This document shows, piece by piece, positions 10,075-21,569 of a DNA stretch of 64,000 nucleotides; positions within the stretch are counted from its first letter, which is position 1, and each line of letters begins with the position of its first letter. Where the stretch lies: positions 109,809,756-109,873,755 of the forward strand of contig NC_134366.1 in the NCBI RefSeq assembly GCF_035582795.1, given 5' to 3'. The position numbers and the translations under genes were made by a program. Origin of the DNA: Mycteria americana. Its lineage: Eukaryota; Chordata; Aves; Ciconiiformes; Ciconiidae. The notes beneath the pieces are model-generated. The model had not been told where the DNA came from, did no database searches, and saw nothing but the letters and a program-made list of their open reading frames with translations.

Positions 10075-10094
10075 TTTTTTTTTTTTTTTTTTTT
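10075..10094. repeat. T20 homopolymer run
   Basis: Twenty consecutive T residues with no retroelement body recognised beside it. Confidence 0.9.
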
Positions 10095-11202
10095 CATTTT
10101 AAGGAACTGGGTCATGTAACAGCTCTCTATTCATGTTTTCCAAGCTGGGGAAGTACAGTACTTTCCCTGAGTTAAAGCTGTAGGTGTGTAGTACTCCAGG
10201 TTGGCAAATCCCTCCATAATTTGCTTAAAATAATGACATTTAAATAAGTATAACACCTTTTGAATTCTCATGTTTTAGCTTTTGCATGTCTGAATGCTTG
10301 TGAACTAGAAACAAACATACTTCTAATGAATGTATTTTTGTATCGTGGTTTAACTTTAGGCAATGGTGTTTTAAGAAAAAAACATTGCAGTTTTCCCAGC
10401 ATAATGGGAATACTGATACACCAAAGTAGTTCTGTGTTCAGCCAGAGGTGAGAGAAATAAAGGGTGTCACAATATCCTACATACACAGTATAGCCAGGCC
10501 TCCACAGAAGGGTGTTTTGATAGCTACACCAGCACGTTTGCCTACTGTAGGCACAAAAGAGTAAATACACTTAGGGCTGACTTACACCTGTTGCTAAAAT
10601 GAAATAAGCTGTACCAGGAAGAGCAACTTTATGGTTATAGGACATAACCTGAACTAGAACCTGCAGTAATGTGGAAATGTCAATAAAAGCAGCAGTCTTC
10701 TCTCATATTACTATAATAGCAAAAGCTAGAATAGACCTGGTGTATATTTAGCATGTATGTAATTGTTGAAATTATACACTGTGAGAACGGCAGTATACAT
10801 TTTGTATGAAGGATTTCACTAAAGAAGTAGTTTTCCAATGTTAACATATTAATTTCCAAGGAAAGATAAATGTTTTCTGCTTTGCTGGGGTGGTTTGTTC
10901 ATTTATCAAAGAAAGGGTGACTCCTACTCTTTCTTGATTTGCTTTTGTGTGGCTGGGTTTCCAGCCCTGTCAACTAGCTTGCTTCTAAAGGTGCTATTCC
11001 AGTGGAAAATAGTATTTTGATGAAAAACTAATACTCTATAAAAATCTAATATTGACACTTATTACAAAAAACATTTAATGAAGATCGAAAAGGTAAAGGA
11101 AAATACTGTTAGCCACTTGAATAATATCCATAAAATTCTCATTGGCAGCCATAAGGCTGCATGTACAGTTTAGTATTTTAAGAGAAAATTCGGCATAGTG
11201 AG

Positions 11203-11230
11203 TAGTATACTGTCATACTATAGTATACTG
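11203..11230. repeat. Duplicated TAGTATACTG motif
   Basis: TAGTATACTG occurs at 11203-11212 and again at 11221-11230. Its core AGTATACT is self-complementary, so the two copies can also pair as a hairpin. Confidence 0.6.
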
Positions 11231-12246
11231 AGATAGGACAGCTGTATTAAGGGCGAAATCTTAGTGTATTTTGAGACTGGGACCGCTAATCCAAGAAGAA
11301 CAACAATGAGTCTAGCAGCTTCTTTTAATATATGCTACTGAACTTAAGATATCTCACGTCTGTGTGACTTTCACCTGCTGCCAGCTGGGCACTAACTCAA
11401 ACTGATCATCTAAAAGATAGAAATTACGTTCGTTATTGGTGTTGGAGTTCTAATTGGATTGCTATGAATTCCTACAAAACTGTGTTATCTGGGTTGGCTC
11501 CTACACTGGGATTTAAAGGCTCATTCCACATTTAAAACTGAACACAGATACCACAATTTTCTTGTGCAGCTTTCCTAAACATGCAGCTACTACTATCACA
11601 TTGATCAGTCTAAGGCTCTATGACTACAGCTGTGTCTTTTCTATTGCATTTGATTCTCCCATTTTTCTTCTATTTATGTAATATATACCCTGTGGTGCAG
11701 GTACTCCACCGGCTGAACTGTATTTTCTGTTTGTGGGTGTAACATGCCTGGAGCACGTTGCAGTCCTTCAAATACAACCTGCTAATCTTCCAGCAGCTTT
11801 GCTGCAGGGATGCCATAGTGTATTATCTGCTCTAGACGGTATGGGGTGTCGGTTTTGCTTTGCTTTTGAATCTGTTTTAAATCATTTGTCAGAAATTTAG
11901 TAAGTTTCATGATTTCTTTTAGTGGCATTAGTTTCTGTGTTGTCTGTACTACCTGAAATTGAAAAAACCTCTAAGCTTTCTCTGTATGTTTTCTTTGTGC
12001 ATCCTTTTTTTTGGGTGATGATCTCATGATCCTTGTGGTTTTATGATCATGCATTGTATAATTTTAATCTGTATTTTTGTGGTTGCAATTTTTCTCTCTA
12101 TTCTCAAGTAGTAATATAGGAGTCTTCATAATCTACTAGGTTCACTGATGCCTTACTGTGTACTTGGCATTTAATTTCCTGTTTCTATGCTGCCTTGTCT
12201 TGATGTCTTATGACAGGCTGAGGTTTATGGTTTCTGTTTTATGTTG

Positions 12247-12311
12247 CCTTTTTTTTCCCTTCCTCCTCTCCTCTTTCCTCTCCTCTTCCCTTTCCTTTTT
12301 CCTTTTCCTTT
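12247..12311. repeat. 65-bp polypyrimidine tract
   Basis: Uninterrupted C and T residues in irregular T/C clusters. Homopurine-homopyrimidine tracts of this length can adopt triplex (H-DNA) structure. No gene lies immediately next to it. Confidence 0.85.
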
Positions 12312-13263
12312 GTCTGCAAGTTTTTGCATGACAATTTCTTCTGCTACAAGTGTATGACCCCGGACAGAAGGTCTGTCCATCATCTTATTTTTCTTCATAG
12401 TACACCATGAGCGATTTTATGTGATCTTGTAATTTGCTTGTCTTCTCTGCTCTGTATTGCTTTTTGATGGTTTTTGGTGTTGGGGGTGGGTTCTTGGGCA
12501 GGCTTTTTGCTGTGTTTCTGTGCTTTTCCTGTGTTACATGCCAAATTATCTCTGAGACTGCTCTGTTGGAGAGTTGCTGTCCATATTGCACTTGTCTGTA
12601 TCTCTTCATAATGTTAACATGGAGCTTTTGTACATTTTCATTCAATCTCCTGCAGCTTCATTCCCGTTTCTAATTTATGAGGATTTTAATCCGACAATTA
12701 CAGAATTCAGCTATCTTATATAATTCAGAAATGTACTGGTCTGTTGATTCCCCAGATTCTTGACCGCAGCTGTTTTTTAAAAAAACACCACCTTTCATGA
12801 GTTCTTGAGAGAATGTAAAATCCCAGAAGGCCTCTAAAACATGAACTGCCCTGGTCTTCTCGTGGTATATCCAGATGCTGTTGGAATATGTAGTAGTCTT
12901 CACAAGTAATGACCAAGATATGCCTTTTCAAATGCATTCCTACATCCATTTTGTTGTAAAGAGTGCCCAGTTACTAAACATATTATCTTTGTGTCTACAG
13001 TGAGTTCATGATTTCATGTATGTGTAAGAGTAAACTTGTTTCTGACACGTGCATGTTTCAAACGTTGAAAGAAAGAGTACACGCTCAGGACCTCATTCTG
13101 CCCTCCGCATATAAAGACCTCTCCTGCAAAACAGTTTCTGAAATGAGGCTTTCCATTCACAGAAATCATACTTTACATATTTTTTTTTTCACTATGGAGA
13201 CTATGTTTGGAAAATTGGTCTTTTCATGTGAAGGATATTTTTAATAGAAAAAACCCCAACATC

Positions 13264-13332
13264 CTTGTATTTGGACACACTACTTGTATTTGTCCAAATA
13301 TATTGTATTTGCTTGTATTTGGACACACTACT
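13264..13332. repeat. 21-bp direct repeat with internal partial copy
   Basis: A 21-base unit starting CTTGTATTTGGACACAC occurs exactly at 13264-13284 and 13312-13332. A shorter related piece, including the inverted word TTTGTCCAAATA, lies between them. It looks like a small local duplication. Confidence 0.85.
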
Positions 13333-14099
13333 GAGCTCTGGTATCTGGATTCTGCATAGACTGTAGAAGCTTGACACCTCAAGGGCACAGGAATTGTTTT
13401 TCCCCCCAAAAATTAAATGGAAACAAACTTACAGACTTGAGAGCTAGACTATACATAGGAGTTACCCTGAAATAGAAATTTAGGCTAAATACTTTGATCC
13501 TGAGGAAGAAAAAATAAAGATTTCCAGCTTCATTCAGCAAGACAGGAGATCTGCTGTAACCAAATAGTGCTCAGCCGTACTTTATTTAGATGGGTAGCTC
13601 AGGGATTTTTATAATTTCACAAGCATATATTTTTCCTACTTGTTGATGAGAGTCTGTCATGCTGTATCACACACAGAGGTATTTATTAATATAAATGAGC
13701 CCACAGTGAGAAAGCAGAAAAACAAGTGAGTATGTGCTTGCAGGGAAGGTGAGAGTAAGAAAGTAAGCAATTATACTTCCCTGAACAACAGAAATATGTT
13801 GCATTTATTAGAAAAATCTGATAACAGTATTTCTGTTTTAAACTTAAGCCTGACATTTTCTAAGTCAGTATATTTGTCTGAATGTTCATGCTCACAGTGT
13901 AGTAATTTTGGAAACTCATGTGATAACAAACAATACAATGTAGTTAATTGTTTTGTGTTTTTATACTGTTAATTCATGTGAAGGAGCATTACTGTATACA
14001 AAGCCCTTCTGGGGATGTAACTGCAACATTGTGAAATATTTGGTGGCTGTTCTCACTTAGAAATTCCCTCCCTACCACTCTCTCATTGATTTTTCCTCT

Positions 14100-15420
14100 C
14101 CCCACTGCTTGTCACCCTGGGCTGTGCTGGCATGATTATTGGGGGACACACGTACCATACTTGAAATAGATCATGGAACCGACCCCATTTTAAAGCACGT
14201 CTATTGTTGTGCTTTTGGCAAGCACAGTAATACTGGTGCCAAACGCAAGCACCATCTCCTCAGCCAGATATTGAAGCTGCAAAAATCAAGGAGTCAGATT
14301 TACTGGGAATTGGGAACATTGCCTTGATACAGTGAGGCCATAGAAGAGGGTTCATAAGGGAACTGGGCTTCTGGCACTTAAAACCAGGAATATCATGAGT
14401 GAGCTTGTAAATGAAGACGTGATGAGAAAGCCAGTAGGTGCAGAAGAACAAGTGGTTTGAAATGGAAGCTGCAGTAACAGGTGATGCTGTGGGAATTCAA
14501 ATACATCGGTCAGAGGAGAGAAAAACATCAAATAGGATGAGGAGACAGGCTGCCAGTTAAAGAAGAAAACATGGCAGAAAAAAGTGCTTGAAATCCAGGA
14601 TGAGGGAAGCGAGTCTAGCCCTAAGTGAAAGAAGTGGCATAGTACGCATATCAGAAGCTTGACAGAAGAAAGATAATCCACAGAAGATTGTAATACCAAA
14701 ACAAAAAACTGGTGATGAAGATGAAGGATGAAGCAGGCCTTCTTGGTGGTGATGTAGTGTTATCTATTTTTTAAAGATTAGAGTCTAATTAAGAAAATCC
14801 CCACTTCACCAAGCAACCTTATGAATCCACATGGACTGAAATTTGAAGCTTAAATTAAAAAAATGTATCATTGACTTTGTACAGCTGCCCAGCAAAGGTG
14901 ATAATACTGGTTTCAGTATCCTAAGACCATCAAAGAAGCAGCTAAAGCAGGAAATAGAATAATGATGGGCCTCCTGCAGCAATCGGGCAAATAGTACATC
15001 AGAGCATAACACAGGGATCACCATCAGTAGCTGTGTGATGGGGCGGCTGGTTAGGGAGAGCCCAGGAGGGTCTGCAGCCCATGAGCTGGTTCAGAGCAGC
15101 ACCCAGGGGCTGCCCGAGAGCCGCACAGCTGAAGGTTGTTCTGCAGCGGCTGCCCTAGCATGCTCAGCTTCAGTAATTTTCTGGGAACGACTACAGTTGG
15201 GCTGTACCAGAGAGGGGAACTGCCTGAAAGAATCACCTCGTTAAAAAAGGTCAGCTAAGAGAATTAAATCCTCTTAGCTCACCTGGAATTTATTTAGGTC
15301 ACCACCACGTTGGAAGCATGGGGCCAACACACCCTGCTTATGAAGAAAAGCGTGGGAACAAGCAAAAGAAAACCCCCATAGCTAAGGAGCAAGTGACATG
15401 CATCACGAAAACAAGAAGAG
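14100..15420. other. Uncertain sequence upstream of an old LINE
   Basis: Moderate-complexity sequence with many purine-rich words. It could be the heavily decayed 5' continuation of the LINE that becomes recognisable at about 15420, but I cannot see endonuclease motifs, so I do not call it. The block at 15030-15240 is more GC-rich than its surroundings and is unidentified. Confidence 0.35.
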
Positions 15421-16960
15421 ACTCTTCAAAACACTGATGTCCATGTTAAAAGAATAGAAAGGCTCATAAATTCTGGCAGGTAACATGTAAAAGCACAATA
15501 AGACAAGACAAGAAGACTTCTGAGGAGCATCTAGCAGAAGGATTCACAAGTAACAATAAATCTTCCTTCAAATATATCAAAAGCAGGAAGTAAGCCAGAG
15601 TTTGAAGGGCCAGGATGAAAATCAAGGTATAAAGAGAGCACTCAGGAGAGGATTAGGCCATTGCAGAGGAGCTAAATTAATTATTTGCATCAGTGCTCAC
15701 TGCACAAGAAATGGGGCAGGTTCTGATCTAAAGTCTTCTTTGTGAGAGACTCCTCAGAGGACCTACGTGGAGAGGAAGTGACTACAGAAGACAACCCATG
15801 GAGCAAATAGAGCACACAAAGAGCAGCACATCACCAGGACAAGACGGTGTTCACAAGAGAGTCCAAAAGGAATTCCAGTCTAAAATAGTTGAATGGCTCC
15901 TCAGATATGATACTGGGTAGCTTTGTGCACAAAGCTGCTTTGGCACCCAAGGACAGTTGAAAATCTGAAGGCAATTTTTTAAAAAGTTTTGAGAAGAGAC
16001 CTGGGGAACTACAAAGCTTATAAGCATGACATCTGTACCATGCAGATTAGCTAGCAGGAACAGAGTTACTGAATACCTTGATAAAATCATCTTTTTGAGT
16101 AAAGCCACGTTGGCTTTTCTGAAGTCTTATCAACAGTTATGTGGATAACTGTGATGTGCTTGACATAGCTTACTTGGTTTTTCCAAAAGGCTTTTGAGAA
16201 CTGTCTTATTAGAGGCTTTTAGGGCAACTTAGCACCACATCATGAGAGGGAAGATCTTTGTATGGTTAAACAGCTAGAAGACAGGAATAAATGGTCAGTT
16301 TTCGCAGTGGAAGGTGGTGACAGATGAGGTTCCGTAAGATCTATGCTAGGGCCTTTGCTGTTCAACATGCTCATAAATGACTCTAAAATGCACGTTAGTG
16401 GTGAGGTAATCAAGTTTGATGATATTAATTTATTCCGGGTAGTAAAACCTAGTGACTGAGCAATAAAATGACAGCTGAAATTCAGTGTAGATAAATGTAC
16501 AATGATGTACATAAGGGGAAGAAATCCTAATTTCACTTACATGAGCTCTGGGCTGACTGGAGTGAGAGTTGGGAGTTATGATAGACAGTAACAGAAACAT
16601 CACTCAGTGCTCAGTAGTCATCAAAAGAGTAAATCAAATGTTAGGAGCCATTAGGAGAAGAATGAAGAACAAAAGAGAGAATGTGACTCTTCCATTATGT
16701 GAATCTGTGGTTTCACCATATCTGTAATAGTTGTGCAGTTCTGACCTTGTCCTTCCCTACCACCTCAAAAAAATACAGGGGTCTAGAGAAGATTTAGTCA
16801 AGGTCAACAAGGATGCTCAGATATATAGAATAACTTCCATGTGAGAAATTACTTAAGCTACAACTGTTTAGGCTGAAAGGAGATTTTTCAATGACAAGGG
16901 GCAACTACAGAAAAAGGAACCAGGAAGAAACTAAATTATCATTAGGGGCAACAAATAATC
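15420..16960 (+). mobile_element. Old CR1/L3-like LINE fragment with reverse transcriptase region, decayed
   Basis: The start resembles the pre-RT part of CR1/L3-like elements (CTTCAAATATATCAAAAGCA, then GCAGAGGAGCTAAATTAATT). It continues through RT motifs: a LLFNMLIND-like segment at 16352-16385, an FDD box (TTTGATGAT at 16415-16423) corresponding to the catalytic aspartates, and a KFSVDKC-like segment near 16480. The ORF is broken by many stops and frameshifts, and the usual CR1 3' end is not visible beyond 16960. Divergence is much greater than in the 32165-33652 copy, so this is an older insertion. No intact protein is encoded. Confidence 0.75.
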
Positions 16961-19900
16961 GTCATCATCATAATCATAATAAAACAAAGAGAGTTGAAGG
17001 AAAAGTCAAAGGGTAAAAACCATAAAACCAGGGAAATAGACATACTAAGATGCTAAGCAGAGTACCTCTTAATAGCACCCGTTGGTCCCTGAGGGCATCC
17101 AAAGACTTGGTGAATGCTGCCCAGCAGTCCTGTGCACGAGACACTGCAAGATGTATGACCACAACTGAACGCAAAATATTGGACTGAGTAATTTTTTTAA
17201 CCAAATACAATTATTTCGATACTTGTTTACATTTGCAATTTTTCAGCTGTTGTATGCTTTTTTCTTTTAACTATTTTGTTGAAATGCGAATTATAAACAC
17301 ATATCTTTTAATTTATTTCAGAGTCCAGCTCCACATGAAGCTTTTGGGGGACCTTCTGGGACTTTAAACTAAACAAAAGCCATAATAAGTTCCAATTGAC
17401 ATCAGGAGGACAGCTATTTGAATGAATTTTTCTCTATAATCTTTATCAGTATTTGAATAATATACCAGCCCAAAAATACATCAGTCAGCATCATAACCAA
17501 TCTTTATTTTAAGGTTCTTCCTTATTTAAATAAGGAAAAGAAACCAATTGTTCATCTATTTTCTATCTTAAAACCCCATAGGACTGAGGCAACCAGAGGC
17601 TTTCTAACCAGTTTATGACTGCTGGTGTAATGTAGACCATTAGTGGCTAAATTAGCATGGGCTGTGGTGAAAATCACTGCATGTGTTCTACCTAACAAAG
17701 TGTTAGTTAGGTGGCAGATGACTGTAAAATATTGGGGTAGTGCGAGTCGTCAGTACAGGAGAAGGACAGCGTAAATGCCAAGCTGTGTTACATCAAGGAA
17801 AGACACTGAGGGTTGCCCTTTACTGATGTTAATTGTAGTCTTTGCTGCATTCAGCATCTGCTGACCTGGGCCAAAATATAGTTGCCAATGTATATATGGA
17901 AAGCTCTGTAAGTTGCTGGTAGATCACATACACTCATATCTGTTTTCTAGACATTGTAGACAGCAAAGGCAGATGGGTTTACTGAGTTTTCAAAAGTCAT
18001 ACAGAAAACTAGGGGCAAACTCAGGGTTAAAAACCCAAACTTTCTGATTCCAAATTCTCTGAGAGGGGATGAGGAGAAGAATAAAGTGTAAAATCATCCT
18101 AATTAAAAAGCAAACAACAGTTTCATATGTAGGTCTTAGCAGATGAGCACTCAACAGTAACAATTTTAGGGATGCCAGTAATTTAAAACATCATTTCTTC
18201 TACGAAGGGTGTTTCAGAATTGTTGCCTTAATTTATCCCTATGTAACATGAATTGGGTAATACCACTTTTATGAGAAGAACAAATGATTTTGTGGTAGCT
18301 TATATCTGGATTCAGTTTCCAGGTATGCAGTCAACTGCGCAGAAACCTGATGCTGACTTTTCTTGGGGGAGGTTAGAACAACTGCATGCTCCTCTTCCAT
18401 GTGAGTTATCTGCCTGGGCTCTCTAGGTCGTCAGCACGGAAGTTCATCATTATTTTATTACCAGAGAGGTAACAAAAATGGGTTATCATTTTTGTGGACA
18501 CATGAATAGAAGGAGATGGAAAATTATGGCAGTTTGCTTCATAATTATTTACTAAAGAGCAGAGAAGTGTCAAGACTTTGGAGTCATGATTTAAATACTT
18601 CATCATTTAAACGCCTGCTGGCCCCAGTATTTCCTTCTTTTTTTTCCTGTTAATATTTGTTCTTTTTTCCATGCTCACTGGCATACCTTACTGAGCTCGT
18701 CTATCCTTCTGGTTCACATACCCCATTGCTACACCTCTGTCTGCATCATCCTACCTGCTTTGTCCATGTTTGCCTTCCCCAGCTGTTTTTTTTTACTCCT
18801 GGCAATTTGTCAAAGGTAAAAACAAGTGGAATCTTCAAAGATGTTGGATACAAAATCGTAATACACTTCCAGTGTGTATTGTCTGATTTTTCTGGGGCTC
18901 GTAGCTTGGCCAAGTGTGGAGCCTTTTCTAGGGAACTTCAGCAAGTGAAATTCTGCTGATTTTCAAGTTCTTGTTTCAAGAGATGTAGATGACTGATTTT
19001 TTAAAATGAAGTAACTGAAAGAGAGTCCATATGAAGTAAGCGAGCTGTTATCCCCCACGTAATTCTTGAAAATCACAAAAACATTTTATCTGAAACACTG
19101 ACTCTGTCTTTTTGCCCGTGATTTAAATCAGAAGATGACACTCATCCCAGAAAAGATCAGCCCACACAGTTAATTTGGCAATGAAATTGAAAATGGTCTT
19201 ATAATGGGAAAAGTTAGGCAATCTTAACAGCAGGTGTCAGTGTGAACTCTGCCTGTATAATTAAGGGTGAAAACAATCTGATTAAGAAGTTTCAGCGCCG
19301 TCACATGATACCCTGAGTTGTGGATCTTAAAAGCTCCTTTGTTATTCAAAAGTACTTTCCAAATACCGTTGTTTCACATGTCTGATATATATCAAATAGT
19401 TACAAGATCGTAATTAGGCTATTTTTCTGTCTTGACAGCAATTTTCACTAGCAGCAGCACCGTAATGAAAACTTTGAAATCACACCTCTGAAAGCAGCAA
19501 ACGTATATGTAAATATTTGATGTTATATAATATATATACTTTGTATTATATTTGCCTTATAGAAGAATGTGCTAAATAAGTGATAAGTTTGATTGAAAAG
19601 ACAGACTAAACTCTGAAAAGACAGAAACAAAATAAAATAAAATACAGTTGAAGAACTGTATAGTCAATGGAAAAACATCTAGTGTAGAAAGTCACTGAAG
19701 CATGTAGTAATAAAAATCAATTGTCTGCAGAGCTGGCTGAGCAAGTTGTAAGAAGTTAATGAAATGAATTAAATTAGAAACACCTGGTAACCAGTAAAAT
19801 AGGGTTTTTTTTTTTACGGTGGAAGAAATGAACACCTACTTTTATCTTAAAATCCATTTAGGTATTCACTTTTCCCTTCTGCTTTTAGCCAGTACCTTCA

Positions 19901-21240
19901 CCCATGTATTTCTGTGCTAGGTGCAAAAAGATATTTTCTGCTATTGCAGATCTTTGGAGTACCTAACTATATTTCTTCTCCAGTACAGGTATTCCAGCCT
20001 TTATACTGTTGGGATATTTAGTCTCCATTTTTTCTGAGAAGAGAGGCATAGAATTTTTTTGTCAACATGATTGCTTCAAAATCTGGTTTATGTGAAAGCT
20101 GAGGGTAATCACAGATCAGGCAGCTGCAGGTTTATTCTATACTAGACTAGATATGAGATAAAAATCTTCTAGTCGAACTAGAAGACACATGGAAGATAAT
20201 TATTCCTTTAAAAGTTCTGCTATACATATATACATAGATATGTATACATGCAAAGGAGCAAGGCTGGAAGGCAGCCAGGTTCTCCCAGCTGAGAATTCCC
20301 CTGGCACTGGGGGACTCAGCGGGCATCCAGACTGCTTCGCTGGCTCCTGCCCTGCTCCGCTGCCGCAGAGCTGCAAGGACCTCGCCCTTCAGCTACACTC
20401 AGCTGGTGTACCTAAAGAAGCTGTCACCAGTATTTAGGACGGTGTGAGTCTGTCCTGAGAATCTGTGATCCATAACTGCCTCCATCGTTCGGCCCCCTCT
20501 GCACCACCAAAGACGTTTCGTCTTTTTGGCTGCGTGTTTGGTGTGGCTCCCGTGGTGTATTGCCCGAGTGACTCCAAAATGGGAATGTATTATCTTCCCG
20601 ATCCCTGTAAGGTAGAAAAGTTCTGCTACTCCCCATATTACGCATAGGGAATTAAGGCAGTGCTTTGTTTCTGCCGACTTTGAAATCTGTGTTTGAATTC
20701 AAAGAGCCAAATGGCTTGAGCTATGTCTGTATGGCCTGGAGGAGCAGGAGCTCGGGTACGAGCCAGTCCTGCTCTCTGCCTCAGATTTCTTTTTTGGAGA
20801 GGCACCTTGATTTTCCAGATGAGAATCAAAGTGATCGTCAACATGCAGGCAGTCCCCAGGGTACTTCGACTCTGGCCCCAAGAAACAAGACAGTGTAAAT
20901 ATAGCAGAGATCTGAAAGCTGGAGCTATTACAGCAATTAGGTGTCCATCATTTCAGCAGAGCACAGCACAGCTACATTTTATGAAATTGGGACTCAAGAG
21001 GGGAATCCAAAGCCCAGAATTTGGGCACCAAAGTTAGGATAATGCAAAAACATCATGTTCTTAGGAGCCACTTAAAATTATCCCAAACGTACTGGTAATA
21101 CGTAGGTTTGTCTGAAAACTCATTCTGTTTGGGACTCGCATATCTATATCAAGACTGCAAGGTAAGAATCTAGATTTCCTCTGAGAGTAAGTACTTATAA
21201 GTAGGAAGGGAGCAAGTAAACTTTGGTTGTACTGTACCGT
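16960..21240. other. Intergenic or intronic AT-rich stretch
   Basis: Starts with a short CAT/AAT trinucleotide tract (16963-16980). No gene or named repeat recognised. The interval 20250-20900 is more GC-rich than its neighbours, with plus and minus open frames of 60-100 codons that overlap each other and match nothing known; it is unidentified. Confidence 0.5.
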
Positions 21241-21565
21241 CCAGCCTAATGGCTAGAGCATTCGGCCTGCACATGGGAGACACTGGCCCTTCCATTTTGT
21301 CTCTCTTCAGCTGGAAGAATTTAAAATTGACATCTCTTTAGGGCTGCCTTAACCATTAGGGTACTTGGTGATCTGCTTTGGGATGTCATCATCTTATTGC
21401 AGGCTTAAATGGATTGTATTGGAGGCAGAGAGGAAGCGTTAATCCTGTAGCCTAACAGTTTAGGCATTATGGACTGGGCTGTAAACAATTTGCCCAAAAC
21501 AAGATAGGAACTCTGCGCAGGAGCAAGATTTAATGCTCTGGTCTTTTGGCTTCCAGGACAGTACT
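21240..21565 (+). mobile_element. Ancient tRNA-derived SINE (MIR/CORE-like) remnant
   Basis: The left part (AATGGCTAGAGCATTCGGCC near 21249) resembles the tRNA-like head with A box found in old amniote tRNA-derived SINEs. The following GGGAGACACTGGCCCTTCC corresponds to a decayed B-box region. The right part (AATTTGCCCAAAACAAGA and GCTCTGGTCTTTTGGCTTCC) resembles the conserved tail of MIR-type elements. Length of about 320 bases fits one element with insertions or two pieces. Identification rests on memory of consensus shapes and is approximate. Confidence 0.45.
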
Positions 21566-21569
21566 TGAG

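Larger units (their letters stand above)
7150..14100. other. Intergenic or intronic AT-rich stretch
   Basis: No recognisable gene, domain or large repeat. Contents noted: a T20 run at 10075-10094, a small repeated TAGTATACTG motif near 11203-11230, a 65-base pyrimidine-only tract at 12247-12311 and a 21-bp direct repeat at 13264-13332. The open frames present are short, unrelated to known families and scattered over both strands. Confidence 0.55.
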
